Source: Pycnopodia helianthoides
Lineage: Eukaryota > Echinodermata > Asteroidea > Forcipulatida > Asteriidae
Length of the DNA stretch: 64,000 nucleotides
Direction of reading: 5' to 3'
Assembly (NCBI GenBank): GCA_032158295.1
Contig: CM063245.1
Location: forward strand, 27,353,226-27,417,225
In this document: piece after piece, positions 1-12,296 of the stretch
Numbering within the stretch: the first letter of the stretch is position 1
How the letters are laid out: each line of letters starts with the position of its first letter
Position numbers and translations under genes: made by a program
The notes under the pieces: generated by a model
The model's input: the letters and a program-made list of their open reading frames with translations, nothing else
Database searches by the model: none
Told to the model about the DNA's origin: nothing

Positions 1-3000
1 CTGCCATCGGATTGACTAAAACTGGCTTTTAGAAGGGAACATGCTAAACATGAAGACCCAAGCACAATGATATCCTAACAGAGTGAGGGGACTTTATTTG
101 GCTAAGGGTTGGAGACACATTTTGTAATTTCTGAATAGTTTAATATGAATGGAGATCAAAATACAACTGACAGTGATATAAGAGGAACAAAGTGAAATCT
201 TGAAAAAATAAATAAAGGCAGAAAACTTGGGATATCTTAATAGAAGGAAAACAGAATACCAAGCAGCTGTGAGATAAAGTGTTTTTGTCCAGACTATTCT
301 GTTTACTTACGAATTTAAAAAGTGAATCAATAAAAGTATAACAGTGTAGTAATAAAACATGTTATCATTGTGCTCCGTTTTCTTGAATACTCGAGCTCCC
401 TGCATTCCACAATGAAATAGATTAATTTATAAAAAATATCATTTTCTTTTCTGGAAAAAAATCAACTGTTTAAATTATCTAATACCCCAAGTTGTACATG
501 ACGCAAAATGCTTGCGAAATCAATCTTCACGTCAAACCATAGACATGCGGCAAAATGTTTGCCAAGGTTTAGCGCAGTTCAATTTTGGCAGCATTTTTGT
601 CATTAGTTCATCCTATCCTTGTGAATGAACTTAACTTTTAGTCTTCGAAGAAACATAATTGAACTGTTGTTTTAATTACATGCGGTAAGAGATGTTCGGA
701 GGCGAATACTTTAGCAAACTTCACAAATGCTTCGCCCATATTCTCGAAACATCGACGAAGTTGTTTTTTCGAGGGGAAAGGTGCATCAATAGGTTTCTGT
801 ATAATGAAGTAAAATGTGGTCGATAAACCGAGATGGCTTGCGGAGATTGAGGATCAGCGGAAAGGAAAAAAAATGTATGTGAGAGAACGGAGGGAAATCA
901 AAGAAAGGAAAATGAGAACAAAGTTGAGAGTTGTAGATTTGTAGATAAAGACTTTTACGTCACACAGAAATCAATCCGCATCGGTAAATAGGTCTACGGG
1001 GTTTATCTCTTTCTTTCTCAGTGTGGACCATAATTACGATGCTGCAAACCCAACTGATTGATATTGCTTTTATGGGTCAATATTTAGCTTGAATGATCTA
1101 GATCGCCAGGTGCACGGCATGGCCTTATGTCCACAGACAATCAGAGCGAGTCACGTAAAACTTGGGAAAAGACTTTCGAGTATAACAAACTATTTGGATA
1201 ATTAAAATTTGTCTGAATTGTTTTCCTTCTTTTTGATCACTGTGTGAACGTTTTCCAACACGAAGGTTGAAGTAGATATTTGGTGGTGTTGTGAGATGTG
1301 ATGATGTGCGTGTACGGCATTATGTGAAACGTGATGAATACGTGAGTTTGGGAAGTAACCTACAGTCTGAGTCACAGCTGCTGGTATAACTAGCTGTTAA
1401 TCTCAAGCTGTGGGGTGCAAGTGCAGCGAGTCTGTGATTCTACTTGTGTCTCACTGTCATCGCCAAAATAAAACTCTCAAGGTTCGGAGGAGGGCGATGG
1501 GGAGTGATATCAAATATAGCAATGGCTGGAGTTCGTAGGTCATGAATGATATATATGCACGTTGGTAATTCACCACACCCCATGGGTATCAAAGTCAATC
1601 CATTTAATAAGTTATGGCAAAATCTGAAGGTCAAATAAATAAGTGGCGCTGTCAATTTGACTGCCAATGGTTGCATCATTAGAGTCAATGTATATGATAA
1701 GAATTTAGACTACTGTGGTGTAAAGTTATAGCTATAATATTGTAATAACTTAGGCCTACATCTTATTAACTGTATACTCTGATATCATTTGTACATAATG
1801 TCAATCAATATGGAATGACTGCCTTATATATCTGTTTGCTGTAAATATTTATCGAATTGTGTAACATTTGGTAATTTTAAAGTTCGTGGGGGAAAAAGTA
1901 TCTTGGATCGAAATTTATGCACAACCGGTGAAATCAATCAGTAATTAAAGCCCGGTGCGTGTATTTGTCGCAAAGGTGCTATAGAAAGTATTAATTGGTA
2001 TCCGTCATTATAAATGACTGATATCATTATTGTTATCATTATAAGATTTAGAATGCAACGTGAAACGGCGAATCGTGACGTCACTATTGGGAATCGCAGA
2101 ATCCACAAAAAAAATGACAATTACACTTCAGCGAATATACCGTAGGCCTTATGGTTGGCCTCGATTTTGTGACGTTACAATCGCTTCCCGTAGGTGGTGT
2201 TTAGCTGTGGGTTGAGTATGGATCCAGTTAAAGGCGTTTATTTCTTTTTTTTAATTGGAAAGCAACTGTCGAAATTATGAAACGTACGCATGCAAATTTG
2301 GTTGTTAATCATTTTTTCAATAAACTGCTGTACAGTTTTCACTACGCCTGCAAATATTGATTGTTTGTCTGTTATGTAAATTGACTATTACTAAGACGAA
2401 TATTACGTGCTCTCTGTGTCAAAGTAAATAATAAATCCCTGTGTTTACCTTAACACGTGCTGCTATGGAAACAGTGTACATATAGGGTCCTCAGCTGAGA
2501 ATAATATCAACACGTGATTTAACAAAGGCGAATAAGCGCAAATCTTGATGTTAAGATATATATTTATAATTATTGTTATATAAGTTATCAAATTTTAACA
2601 AATGTTGTCGTTTGGTGATCCTTAATCTTATTCAGCAATAAATGTGAATTGTGTAACCTCATTGTGTGCTGAAATATTGGTTGTTGTTTCTAGGACAAAC
2701 ATTTTTGACAAAACAACATTAATTTCATAATTGAAAGGTAACCGTCTATATAGCCTTCACTGATGGGGAAATTCGACATAGACCATACTCGTACAACATG
2801 AACATTTTATCGCAGAAAAATTCAGTAGATTCATTTTAATTACAAACTTGTTCGCTGGATCTTCCTACCGATGTCCTCATACATGCCATTTTTCTACACC
2901 TGTAAATGTTCAGTCTCCTGACTATTACTATTGCAGCCTAGTCGAAACGTTGAGACCAACTAGAACTCACTCCGCGGCAGGGGAAGTTAATAACGAGAAT

Positions 3001-4441
3001 TCCCCTCGATTCACTAAGCGAAAGTAGGCGTCCCGGCCGATTTCATACCTCCCCAGGTAGTACATTATAAGCAGGACAGTTCTTTTCAGAACGAAAAATC
3101 TACCCCGCAGCAGAAAAAAAAGAAAAAAGACAAATTTTCAAGAAGAAATCTACACAGCAAAGTAAATAATATATACACACGCGCGGCGTTATCGCAAACT
3201 GAATATACATGCATCGATACCTCACCATGCAAGGCCTCAAAACCCACAATGTTATTTTGTTCAACAAACTGACGGCTCAAATCACGATTGTATTATAAGG
3301 CAACTAGCACTGAGGTTGCTGGTTCGAAATTAGCTTATAGCCATGTTCTCAGTATAAATAAAATAATCACACACTGCCAAATCGTCTCAGTTTTTGACCG
3401 GAGACTACTTTAAGCTTCAAGGTCCCACATTTACGGATGTTTATTTGATGGTGTGCGATTTTGATTCCAACCTTTCTAGCCGGCAGGTGCGCAAATTCGA
3501 GGGCGGCTTTAGCAAGAGGATATCAGTCTGATCATGAACGGGTCGGAGATGTCGCTTTCACGTCAATAATTCACGCAGTGCTACCAATGTTTTCTGTCAA
3601 TTCACCTGCAGATAAATGCCATAAGTCAAGATGTTGTGCAGCTGAGTTAGCACACTCCGCCGCTATAGGTCGCGGTTGTTTGTGCATCATTGACGGTGGT
3701 GTGACTAGGATGCAGTTCAGTCATGAAACATATTCCAATGAACTGTGCACGAGCATTTATTATCAACTTTAAAGACAGCCTTAAGAAGAAGATTCGTTCA
3801 ATCTTATATAAAAATGTGTAAGCATCTTGTCAAACTCTATGACGAAATCACTGAATCGTCTTGGATTTGTTGCATGAAACTGTAGCCTGGATTGACATGG
3901 TGGGTTTGTATCATCACAATATATAGTAGTGGTGTTTTCACTGGCCACGGCTCACAATGTCTGAGAATTAAAAGATAAACTGCTATTGTAGATCTGGGGC
4001 TTTTTCACTAAGAAAACTTTAATTAAGGCTAAAGTGTGCTGCGATTGAGATGATATTTTAATGGTAGGATTAATGCAAAAAAAATTTCAAGTCTCGGATT
4101 TGATCACGTACTGGTAGGCCTATACATGCAAGATGTAAAAACAACATAGCTCCAATGTGACATTAAAAGGTCAGAAGGTGATTTGGTGATTACTTACGTC
4201 TATGGAGAGCGGTGCCAGCACTCACAGTGTTTGATGAAGAAGTTGTTCCATGCAGTCAAAACACGGACGGGCAATGTGAAATTTCAGCTAGTAGATCGAC
4301 GTAATGCACTTTGCGAGGTTTGTTTAATGCTCTTATATCCACAGACTATAAAGTGAAAAAACTAAGTAGCTTGAGCTGGCCTAAACTGAACAAGCTTCAG
4401 ATCAATTCAACCCTTGCTGAAAGGTTATTGTCTTTCAATAT
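1..4441. other. intergenic AT-rich sequence, no gene recognised
   Basis: Open frames here are short (at most 103 codons, 3461-3772 plus), start in poor contexts and show no domain or splice pattern. No tRNA, rRNA or array is visible. The stretch looks like ordinary intergenic or intronic DNA. Confidence 0.6.
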
Positions 4442-5374
4442 CAGGGGCGGATCCAGGATTTTCCAAACGGGGGGGGGGCGTGAAAATTTACCAAGCAGCA
4501 ATGGTGAATGTAATTTTTGTGTGGATCCTACGAGCGCGTAACGCGAAGCCCTTACGACATGGGCCGGTTCCGGAGCCCGCTTAAATGCTCCGAAACAGTT
4601 AGGATTCTAGATGCTCTGTGGTGCGATCCATGCATGCTATATGACCACTTTTGTTTCAGCAAGATCATTATTAAAACTTCATTTTTGAGTTGGGAATCAT
4701 TGATTTGAATCAGCCATCCTGAGTTATAAAAATCAAAATGCAGGCTACAATAATACTTATTCAGGGGAAAAAAAACTGTTGGGTGAGACAAACGATAGTG
4801 CAATTTTTAATATAATTAACCAAATAGGGTCTCTTTGTCTATAAGTTTTCACATACTTGATGATTAGAATGTGACACAAAATATATTACTGCTGATATAG
4901 TGATAAGAACAAGTTGTGCTTGGCTTCAGTGACAGCGCGATCGAGCATCAATCACATTAATGTACGAAAATGTGAGGGTAGGCCAAGAGGCCCCAGCCCT
5001 GCATCGCTGGTGTACTATCTGCACTATTGATAAATAACAGTTTGAAAGAAGCACAACAGATACTAACACTCTTTCTTGAATACGAAAAAAATCCGTGATT
5101 TTCTGAACAGAGTGAGACACGATTATACGATGATATGATTATATGATGCTACATGTATGTCTTCACTAGCCCCATAGGGCCAATCCACTTCGTTCGTATC
5201 CTTGCCAATTGGGCCTAGCACCATTGCAATCCTATTTTTGTGCCCGATGTAACTTTTAATCCGGGTTATAAAACTTACCGATCAATGCTACTGTAGGCCT
5301 ACTTGTAGAAAGCCCTATTGCTAAACTTTTTTTTTAAACATCACGGGTTTGGGGGGGGGGAAATTGATTACGTT

Positions 5375-5526
5375 TATACCCAATGCTGGTCATCTGTTTA
5401 ATTCTAAGTTCAGTAGGTAATTTTTCTCCATGCCTCAGTGACTGTCAACAAATCAGGAAGAGTGCGTCCTCCATGCAATAAAACAACACGTTTCAGGAAA
5501 TCGTTTATACCCAATGCTGGTCATCT
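5375..5526 (+). repeat. 25-bp direct repeat pair inside the hAT-like element
   Basis: CGTTTATACCCAATGCTGG followed by TCATCT occurs at about 5371 and again at about 5502, 131 bp apart. It marks an internal duplication in the element; the sequence between the two copies is otherwise unremarkable. Confidence 0.5.
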
Positions 5527-5619
5527 CCACTGAAATACACATTCCAGTGGGTATTGCTTTTACTTTATATTAAGTAATTATTTAAACCTTTTAACTATAA
5601 AGTTCACATCTCTTTTTGT

Positions 5620-5750
5620 TTGTTTGTGGTTGTAATATTTTTAAACAATTTTATAATGTATATTTGCATTGCGGGACGATGAGTCTCATGTTGTTTTACA
5701 ATGTGACCAATAAATATGAATGAATGAATGAATGAATGAATGAATGACCT
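5620..5750 (+). mobile_element. 3' tail of a non-LTR retroelement ending in (TGAA)n
   Basis: A T/G-rich stretch runs into GACCAATAAATATGAA and then about eight TGAA units (5716-5748). A polyadenylation-like hexamer followed by a short tandem tail is typical of truncated CR1/RTE-type retroelement ends. No coding part is left. Confidence 0.5.
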
Positions 5751-5828
5751 TTCGATCACGTATTAACAACTTGCGCGAGAATCATACTACTTGGGTTCCC
5801 TGAACAATTTCACAATATTTATACGATC

Positions 5829-5966
5829 TAATGGGGGCCAGACTGATTTACATAACGCGCTGAGCATAATATACTTTGCGCAGACGGGCTTAAGATGCGC
5901 ACCGCATTACACGTATTTTCACAAAACCTTGATGGCGCGTTGATTGAATCAGTCTGGTCCCCATTA
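5829..5966. mobile_element. short foldback (MITE-like) element
   Basis: TAATGGGGGCCAGACTGATT near 5829 is matched in inverted orientation by AATCAGTCTGGTCCCCATTA near 5947, one mismatch over 20 bases, about 100 bp apart, with GCGC-rich inner arms. It is a hairpin-forming unit with no coding capacity. Confidence 0.5.
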
Positions 5967-6848
5967 AATATCAGCAGTTGATCGTATAACTGTTGTGGAT
6001 TGGTGAGGGAACCTGACAATGGTTTTCGCGCAAGTTAATGAGGTAAAAAAATCACACTCGCGCGCGCGTGCTGACCTACTGCCAGAAACTTCTTTGCTGA
6101 GGTACGGCATGGTCGACTCACGGTGCGGGTGAATGATCTTCACGCCCCGGACCCGCGCCCCGCATTTGCAGGTGTTTCGCGCTTATGTTCAGTGTGTGAG
6201 AAAGACATTATTAGTAGCTTTTTTATAAGAAAAAAAACAAAGAGGTAGGGCCTATGTCAATAACTTTGTCTCGCCCTCATTTTTCCCCGTCATGGTTTTT
6301 TTTTTTTTTTTTTTTTTTTCTCAAGCAAAAAGGGGGGCGTGCGCCCCCACGCCCCCCCTGTATCCGCCCTGAATATTCATCTTTATGACCCCGATTATGG
6401 AATCCACTTCAAGACTGCATGGACCAACCGTCAGTAAACGATAATGAAACATGTTCCTTTGAGGGTTTAAACACTGTCTCCTACATAGGAGGCTGTACCT
6501 GGTAAATTTATTTGTTCGTTCTGTAAGTTATACCAACAGGTGGAAGCAAAGAATGCCATCGAACAAGAAGATAGTCCATTAAACCTTCTTATTATGCTTG
6601 CTAACTTTACTAAATAGATGCCGCAGGCACAAGTTGTGCAACTCAGGTTGAATTGTGAAGTATACACTCGATGCCTTTTATGTAAGCAGATCTGTTTTGA
6701 TGCAACATTAGATCAGCGCAGAAAGCTTCGCATGCATGGCCGGAACACAGAAAAGTCCTATTCGTCATCATTGTCGGTTGTCAGCGCAGCCAACTGTCAA
6801 TAGCCGTAGCCGAAGTCGCTTGTTTCACACGTGGGTATTATCGGTCAG

Positions 6849-6985
6849 TTTGGCTGTGGCTGTGGTTGTGGCTGTGGCTGTGGCTGCGGCTGCGGCTGCG
6901 GCTGCGGCTACGGCTGTGTGTTTGGGACGTGGGTCAGTCAGTTTGGCTGCGGCTGCGGCTGCCGCTGCGGTTGCGGCTGCGATGT
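6849..6985 (+). repeat. (GGCTGY)n hexanucleotide expansion
   Basis: Runs of GGCTGT and GGCTGC, interrupted by TGTGTGTTTGGGACGTGG, make a GC-rich microsatellite. It is open in several frames (poly-Ala, Cys-Gly and Leu-Arg), which explains the small open frames over it. Related GCCGTAGC words occur at 6800, 8760 and 20225. Confidence 0.75.
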
Positions 6986-7331
6986 CGGCCGCAACCCACC
7001 GTCAGCTGCCGTTCCTTGACGCCAGCCAATCCGCTGCCAGCCGTCTAACCTCGTTTCTTGTTGCCGGGCTCCGTCGAGACATCGTCACTCGCCGCCCAGA
7101 CAACGTCCGATTTTGGTCGCTAGACTCCATTCCCTGCCGCAGCCATTAGTCCCTTGCCGTCGTGTTGTCGCTGAAGGTCGTTCCCACCCGTCATCTAATC
7201 TTGGTTTTCCCCTTTTGCCGTCGCTTTGCCGCCCAAATTTTGTGATTTTCACGTTCGTCGCCGTTCGCGGGGTTTTTGCCGCTACTATGTGAGCCAGCCT
7301 TACCAGTGTTTGAAATTCTCCATGGACGTGC

Positions 7332-8042
7332 TTAAAGGAACACGTTGCCTTCAAATCTCATGAAATTTTACTGTTTGGAGGTGTTCCTTATACTTATTAA
7401 GAGTTGTTCTTGCAATAAAACACATTTAACATGTTATAATTAGTGAATGGTAATTAAAAAAAACAATTATTGACCTCTGACCCCCGAGACATGTCCCGCG
7501 AAATGTATACGTATTTCAAGCCGTCAATACGATCGTCGGTGTAATGGGCAATAATGCGCGATGAAGAGCAGTAGGCTGGCGCCGTAGCCTGTGGCCTGGT
7601 AAACCTATCACAAGAACACCAGGTAATATACCATTCTCTACTCGACGTGGGGACTTGCTACTTAATTATTTAACGTATGTTTTTTCTTACTTTTTTCATT
7701 CATTTATTAACTGGATATTTATTGGAATACAATAAACAGATGGCAATCGTAACATTTTTAATAAAATAATTGCTCAGTCGTAGTTCAACAGCTGCGACTG
7801 GAAATAAGACTAATAGAATTTGTCCGCCATTTATGGGAGTCAAAATCTTGACTCCCATAAATGGCAGAGCGTTTTGTTTCGCGAAAGTTATCAAAAGCGA
7901 AGCATTTCTAAGGCACGTTTGTGTGGATCAATATATTCTACTTTTTAAACATCTTTCCGACCGTGCTCATTATACATCAAACGCTTGTTATAGCCCAAAA
8001 GCGCCCAACAGCGCCCAACCCGAAGGCAACGTGTTCCTTTAA
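7332..8042. mobile_element. TTAA-flanked foldback transposon (711 bp)
   Basis: A perfect 21-bp terminal inverted repeat beginning TTAAAGGAACACGTTGCC is present at both ends, each including the TTAA that piggyBac-type transposases target. The centre (7826-7865) is an 18-bp-arm palindrome around ATGGGAGTCAA. There is no transposase. It is therefore a non-autonomous element, probably mobilised by a piggyBac-like enzyme (inference from the TTAA). Confidence 0.75.
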
Positions 8043-8404
8043 CACTTTATCTACATAGGATCATGCTTGTTGGAAAAAAACACGAATGGGGAACATTTGA
8101 GACGGAGACCTTGCTTCTCCCTGTCTTTCAAAATAATCTCTCTTATACACTACTCTGATTAGCACATCCAAACGAACAGTAAGTCTTATCCAATCAAAAT
8201 GTGCTATTCGTCAAGGCGCCTGAGATTGCTCAACAATGTGGAGGTGTTATCACTACATTATCCATTAAATAATCACGGATGCACAAAAATGGAAATTCGT
8301 TGTTCCAAAATTGTAATAACAACTGGTAGTCTTCATTATAGTTTAGATAGAGGTATAGAGAGAGGTATTCATTATAGTTTAGATGGAGAGAGGTATTAGA
8401 GATA

Positions 8405-8661
8405 GAGAGAGTCGTGTGTCTGAAGTGGGATGGGCCTGGCGACGCTAGGTGGCAGCAGACTGGTAGACTTTTCTTTGTTTAGATCGTCAGTGGTATCAGT
8501 GGAGAGAGTCCTGTGTCTGAAGTGCGATGGGCCTGAGGACGCTAGGTGGCAGCAGACTGGTAGACTTTTCTTTATTTAGATAGAGAGTGGTATCAGAGAT
8601 GGAGAGAGTCATGTATCTGAAGTGGGATGGGCCTGAGGACGCTAGGTGGCAGCAGACTTGT
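8405..8661 (+). repeat. minisatellite, three copies of about 98 bp
   Basis: GAGAGAGTC heads units at 8405, 8502 and 8602. Each contains GATGGGCCTG..GACGCTAGG, TGGCAGCAGACTGGTAGAC and TTTCTTT..TTAGAT. Just upstream (8331-8400) is a smaller degenerate repeat of CATTATAGTTTAGAT and GAGAGAGGTATT. Confidence 0.8.
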
Positions 8662-10152
8662 CCAATGAAGATTACGCGATACCTCTGCGCAGCTGTCAAC
8701 CAGTGCGATTGTGGCTTTTGCCTTTGCTTTCCGTCAGTGAATGCTTTTTACTGACAGCCATAGCCGAAGCTGTAATTCGAGAGATGCCTGACAAAATCAT
8801 TTTTTGAAAGGTATTCCTTGGTGAAAATAACTCACTATCAACAAAATGTAGAATAAGATACATCGCAAATATCAAGATATTTAACTTCTGGCTGTTAGAT
8901 GGTCCAAGTGTTATTCACCCTATACTATCGTAGACTGCATTCCCAGAAGTAAACCCTTCATCTCACCATAGAATCTCTCTAGCCGGAGGCAAACCATTTT
9001 GAATTGGCACCCGCTGCTCGTGTTTGGGGCAAGATGCAATTGGGATTATGTTGATTATTTCCCCAGCAGCATGCTGAGCCTTAGCACTGATTATAGAGAC
9101 CGAATTTAGTGAGTGAGGATTAGGGCACGATTCAACGGGCGTTTTGTCGAGGAGACATTACTCGTAGATTACTAGGACTGATTACTTTTTGGAGAGTGTT
9201 ACAAACAACACATAAGTGTCATCCGTGTGGTGTGAAGTCATTGCAACATTTAGAGTGGTCAGAACACTTTTAGACGTGACAATGAAGTCACTAGGAACTT
9301 GTGTAATCTTAGGCTACCATCAATTTTTATGTCAAGTTAAAAACATTTTCAAACTTATCTTGAGAAAGCAATTCAGTCTAACGTTTTTTATGAGAGTCGG
9401 ACAGATACTGTTGTTGTATCTATTTTTAATACGATAACCTGTATAGTACAATGCCAGTAAACACACAGAACCAGATTTCTAAATAGGTGCCATTTTTTTG
9501 AAAAATTTGATCGAAACCCCTTCGTTTTTAATAAAATATCACCAAGGCAATATAAATAAGCGTAATTCATAACGCATGTACGAAAAATGTAAACGTTGCA
9601 TGTTAGCTGATTTATCGAAAACCGGAAATGTCTGCAAAACTGACAGTAACAACTAGCTCTTCCTTAAACCAATTATTGTTCCAAGCCAAAAAAGGTTTCT
9701 ACGATGTACACTAAAGATTTGACAATAAGTAGAGATAATCATTCAGATTCTCTGCACACAAAACAAATAGACTCAACTGTGACCACTCGACTAAGTTAGA
9801 CTGCCCGATAGATTCGATTGATAATTCAAAGAAATGTTTGTTGAGAAATCTCTAGAATAAGAGACCTCACAGAAGAGAGTAGACGGTAATAAACCAAGAT
9901 CTTGACGTCAGTCTTAACAATCTGAAAGATTTGGGGGACAACAGCAATAAATGGACTCTGATGGTTTGAAACACTAGATCTTTATTCGAGAAGTCCTTTA
10001 ATTACAGGCTAGACTTAAGGATAATAAATTGTCTCTCGTTTCACAGAAGAGTTTCTCATCAATGATAAACCCAACCGGGTGTAACAGTCACCTGCACTAT
10101 GCCCACGATCTTGCAAAGCTCCATGTCTTCATATAGAGCCTATCTGGGTTTG
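8662..10152. other. intergenic sequence, nothing recognised
   Basis: AT-rich DNA with only short chance open frames (at most 73 codons) and no inverted repeats or RNA genes that I can support. Confidence 0.5.
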
Positions 10153-10234
10153 TTATCTTCGTTTGGTATCTCCTTCATCAACGATGACGGTGTCTTTAGG
10201 CGCGGCCTTGCGGCTCGGGCGACGGCTCCTCTTT
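10153..10234 (-). CDS. candidate orphan terminal exon
   Basis: A GC-rich island in AT-rich DNA. After an acceptor-like gaactag, the minus strand reads KRSRRPSRKAAPKDTVIVDE then GDTKRR and TAA at 10155-10153 (27 codons). The charged, basic-then-acidic composition looks like a real protein C-terminus, but I found no partner exon upstream and recognise no family. Chance remains possible. Confidence 0.25.
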
Positions 10235-11208
10235 CTAGTTCTCCGATATTAAAGTATCTATTTTGATTCAGGGTAGACAATTTGACTATGTCATAAAGTA
10301 AACTTGCTCTTGCTTGTCGGTGAAAAGGAAATACGCCAAAGGGGACACCATCGAGGAGTGACTGTGACCTCAGCGCACAGTAAATGTATCACTCATGACT
10401 AGTTGTCAACTACTTAAGAGTGGTCATGTAATTACACACCAGCGGCTTTGTATAACGCCCAAGGTTTTTAACAATAAGGCTGAAATAACAATGTTGATAT
10501 GAAGTCATCAAATGAATGTTAAACGACCTCATATTGCTTTTGTTATGTGTTCAGAGAAGATGGAGGGAGTGGGCACAGCAGAGCTTGGAGTTTGGTGATT
10601 GCTAAACTCTTTCATATCGTTTACCAGCTTTATTAGGCGACCTATTTGTAAGTACATGCCAACACACGTGAAAGGTATACCATAGGTATACAGTCACCTT
10701 TGGGCTTGACAACGGGGGCGTAAAAACTTTCAAGGGTGGGGGCTTTGATGTATCAAACTAATCATTTGTGCATTTTCAGACATCATTTAAGGGGAAAGAG
10801 GGAGGCAACAGTTCTGAGCTGGGGAGGGGAGTCTTACAATAAAATACCAGTAGACATTTTTCAATTTCCCTCAGTCCTTTGCTTTATAATGAAGTGAGGC
10901 ATGAGCATTGACAAACATCGTTGATTACTTTTAAGCTGCATACTGATGCAAAAATCTGTTGTAGTGTACCATGTCAGGGAAATGTAATTTCTACTCCTAG
11001 TATTGCCCGAAATGAAGAAAGTGGCCGAAGATTAAGTTGGTACTATAAGTACTTAAAGATGATATCACAAACTGCAGATACTGGTGAGTAAACATCACCC
11101 GGCTCCATATATACGTCACCACTGAGTAAATTTAGCTCACGTTCAGGTTTAGTCTGTAGATAACACAAGACCCCGACCCTACTGTAGTGTTTGTACTCTG
11201 CTTGCAGG

Positions 11209-11420
11209 TGCGTGCCCTTTGCTTATAGGGAAGTGTCAACATGGCTATGACAGGTGTCGAAGTAGGGCGTGAGGGCGAACAGTCGTCTTGTGACGTGCCT
11301 GCATCGCCCCGGGCTGGGGGGGTAGGCTGTTCACCACGAGGCAGCAAGCCGCATAAAGTGGGCAGTGGAGTGTCATCTTTTGAGTGTACAGCTTCGACGT
11401 TAATGCATCAAAGCAGATGA
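11209..11420 (+). CDS. candidate first coding exon or small ORF
   Basis: A good acceptor (tactctgcttgcag) precedes an ATG at 11241 in strong context (CAACATGG). The frame runs 59 codons, starting MAMTGVEVGREGEQSSCDVP and ASPRAGGVGCSPRGSK, to TGA at 11420. A possible donor GGGGG|gtaggc lies near 11320. It is GC-rich relative to its surroundings. No downstream exon was found and no family recognised, so it may be chance. Confidence 0.25.
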
Positions 11421-11966
11421 ACAAAGACGGGAAAATTGAATTTTGACGAATGGAATGGAGACTTAGACGTGATGTAAGACATCATTGGAATCAGAAGTCG
11501 AATATATTGAGAGATGAGATAACTCGGTACATGGGCACGACCTAAACGAAAGAGGCAAAAAATATAAACTTGGGGCATATAATAAATTATATCATACACT
11601 CAAGGAGACAGAAAGTGAGACATTCCAGGGACGTAGGGACGGGCCAGCATGACTTGGATGGAGAACTTTAAAAACGTTTTGCTTCCTAATTGGAGAGTTT
11701 TTCACCCGTTGTAAAAAAAAAAAGCGTCGGGGGGGGGGGTTGCGCCCTTCGATATCACTCCCAACATTAGTTGCGATACACATGTTTGTCAGCCACGTTG
11801 GTTAATAGTAAACTGGTGGCGGCAATCGGTGCAGAAAAACTATAGCGTAACAAATATATTACATCTTTGCTCAGCAAACATATAAGCCGTGAACCATTAC
11901 AGACATTGTTCACTACATGGCATTTTGACAGATGATCTATTTCTGCTTACGTGTTTTATTCTGTGC

Positions 11967-12296
11967 TTAAAGGCCCTGAACACTATTGGTAAGATCGAAA
12001 AATACAAATGTTCACAGATTCACACATAACTTACATGATTTAGGGTTCCTCAAAATATTTCTGCCTAAAATGCTTTCGTTTCTGAGAAATGAGTAAAACA
12101 ATTAGTTTTAACACGCGTGATAAAAACTCGATGTTTAAAAAAACAGAAAAGACATAAGGTCTCTTTTCACTATTTTCTCGTGACCTCGATGACCAATTGA
12201 GCTCGTACTTTCACAGGTTTGTTTGTTCATTGTTTGAATCACACAAGACGTGGACACTGATTTTGAGCTGTTACCAAAAGTGTTCAATACCTTTAA
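11967..12296. mobile_element. TTAA-flanked MITE, family 2 copy (330 bp)
   Basis: The left end is TTAAAGGCCCTGAACACTAT and the right end, inverted, reads TTAAAGGTATTGAACACTTT. TTAA flanks both ends. The interior shares GACCAATTGAG and TTTCACAGGTTTGTT with the element at 29376-29750, so the two are the same family. Confidence 0.7.

Larger units (their letters stand above)
4442..6371. mobile_element. hAT-like non-autonomous DNA transposon (nested)
   Basis: The left end CAGGGGCGGATCCAGGA and the reverse complement of the right end (CAGGGCGGATACAGGG) are imperfect terminal inverted repeats of the kind common in hAT elements. Both are followed inward by G-runs. The flanks share AATAT on each side (4437-4441 and 6372-6376), a possible degraded target duplication. 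No transposase frame remains. The interior holds a retroelement tail (5620-5750), a foldback (5829-5966) and a 22-base T run at 6298-6319, so this is probably a composite. Confidence 0.55.

Noticed and set aside
3318..3345. GGTTCGAAATT, a B-box-like word
   Set aside because: No A-box upstream at tRNA spacing and no cloverleaf.
6736..7149. 137-codon plus-strand frame rich in Ala/Val
   Set aside because: Translation of the GGCTGY microsatellite; several other frames over it are equally open.
8405..8661. CRISPR-like repeats
   Set aside because: Units are adjacent 98-bp minisatellite copies without unique spacers, in an animal genome. The same holds for the arrays at 16219, 38471 and 42224.
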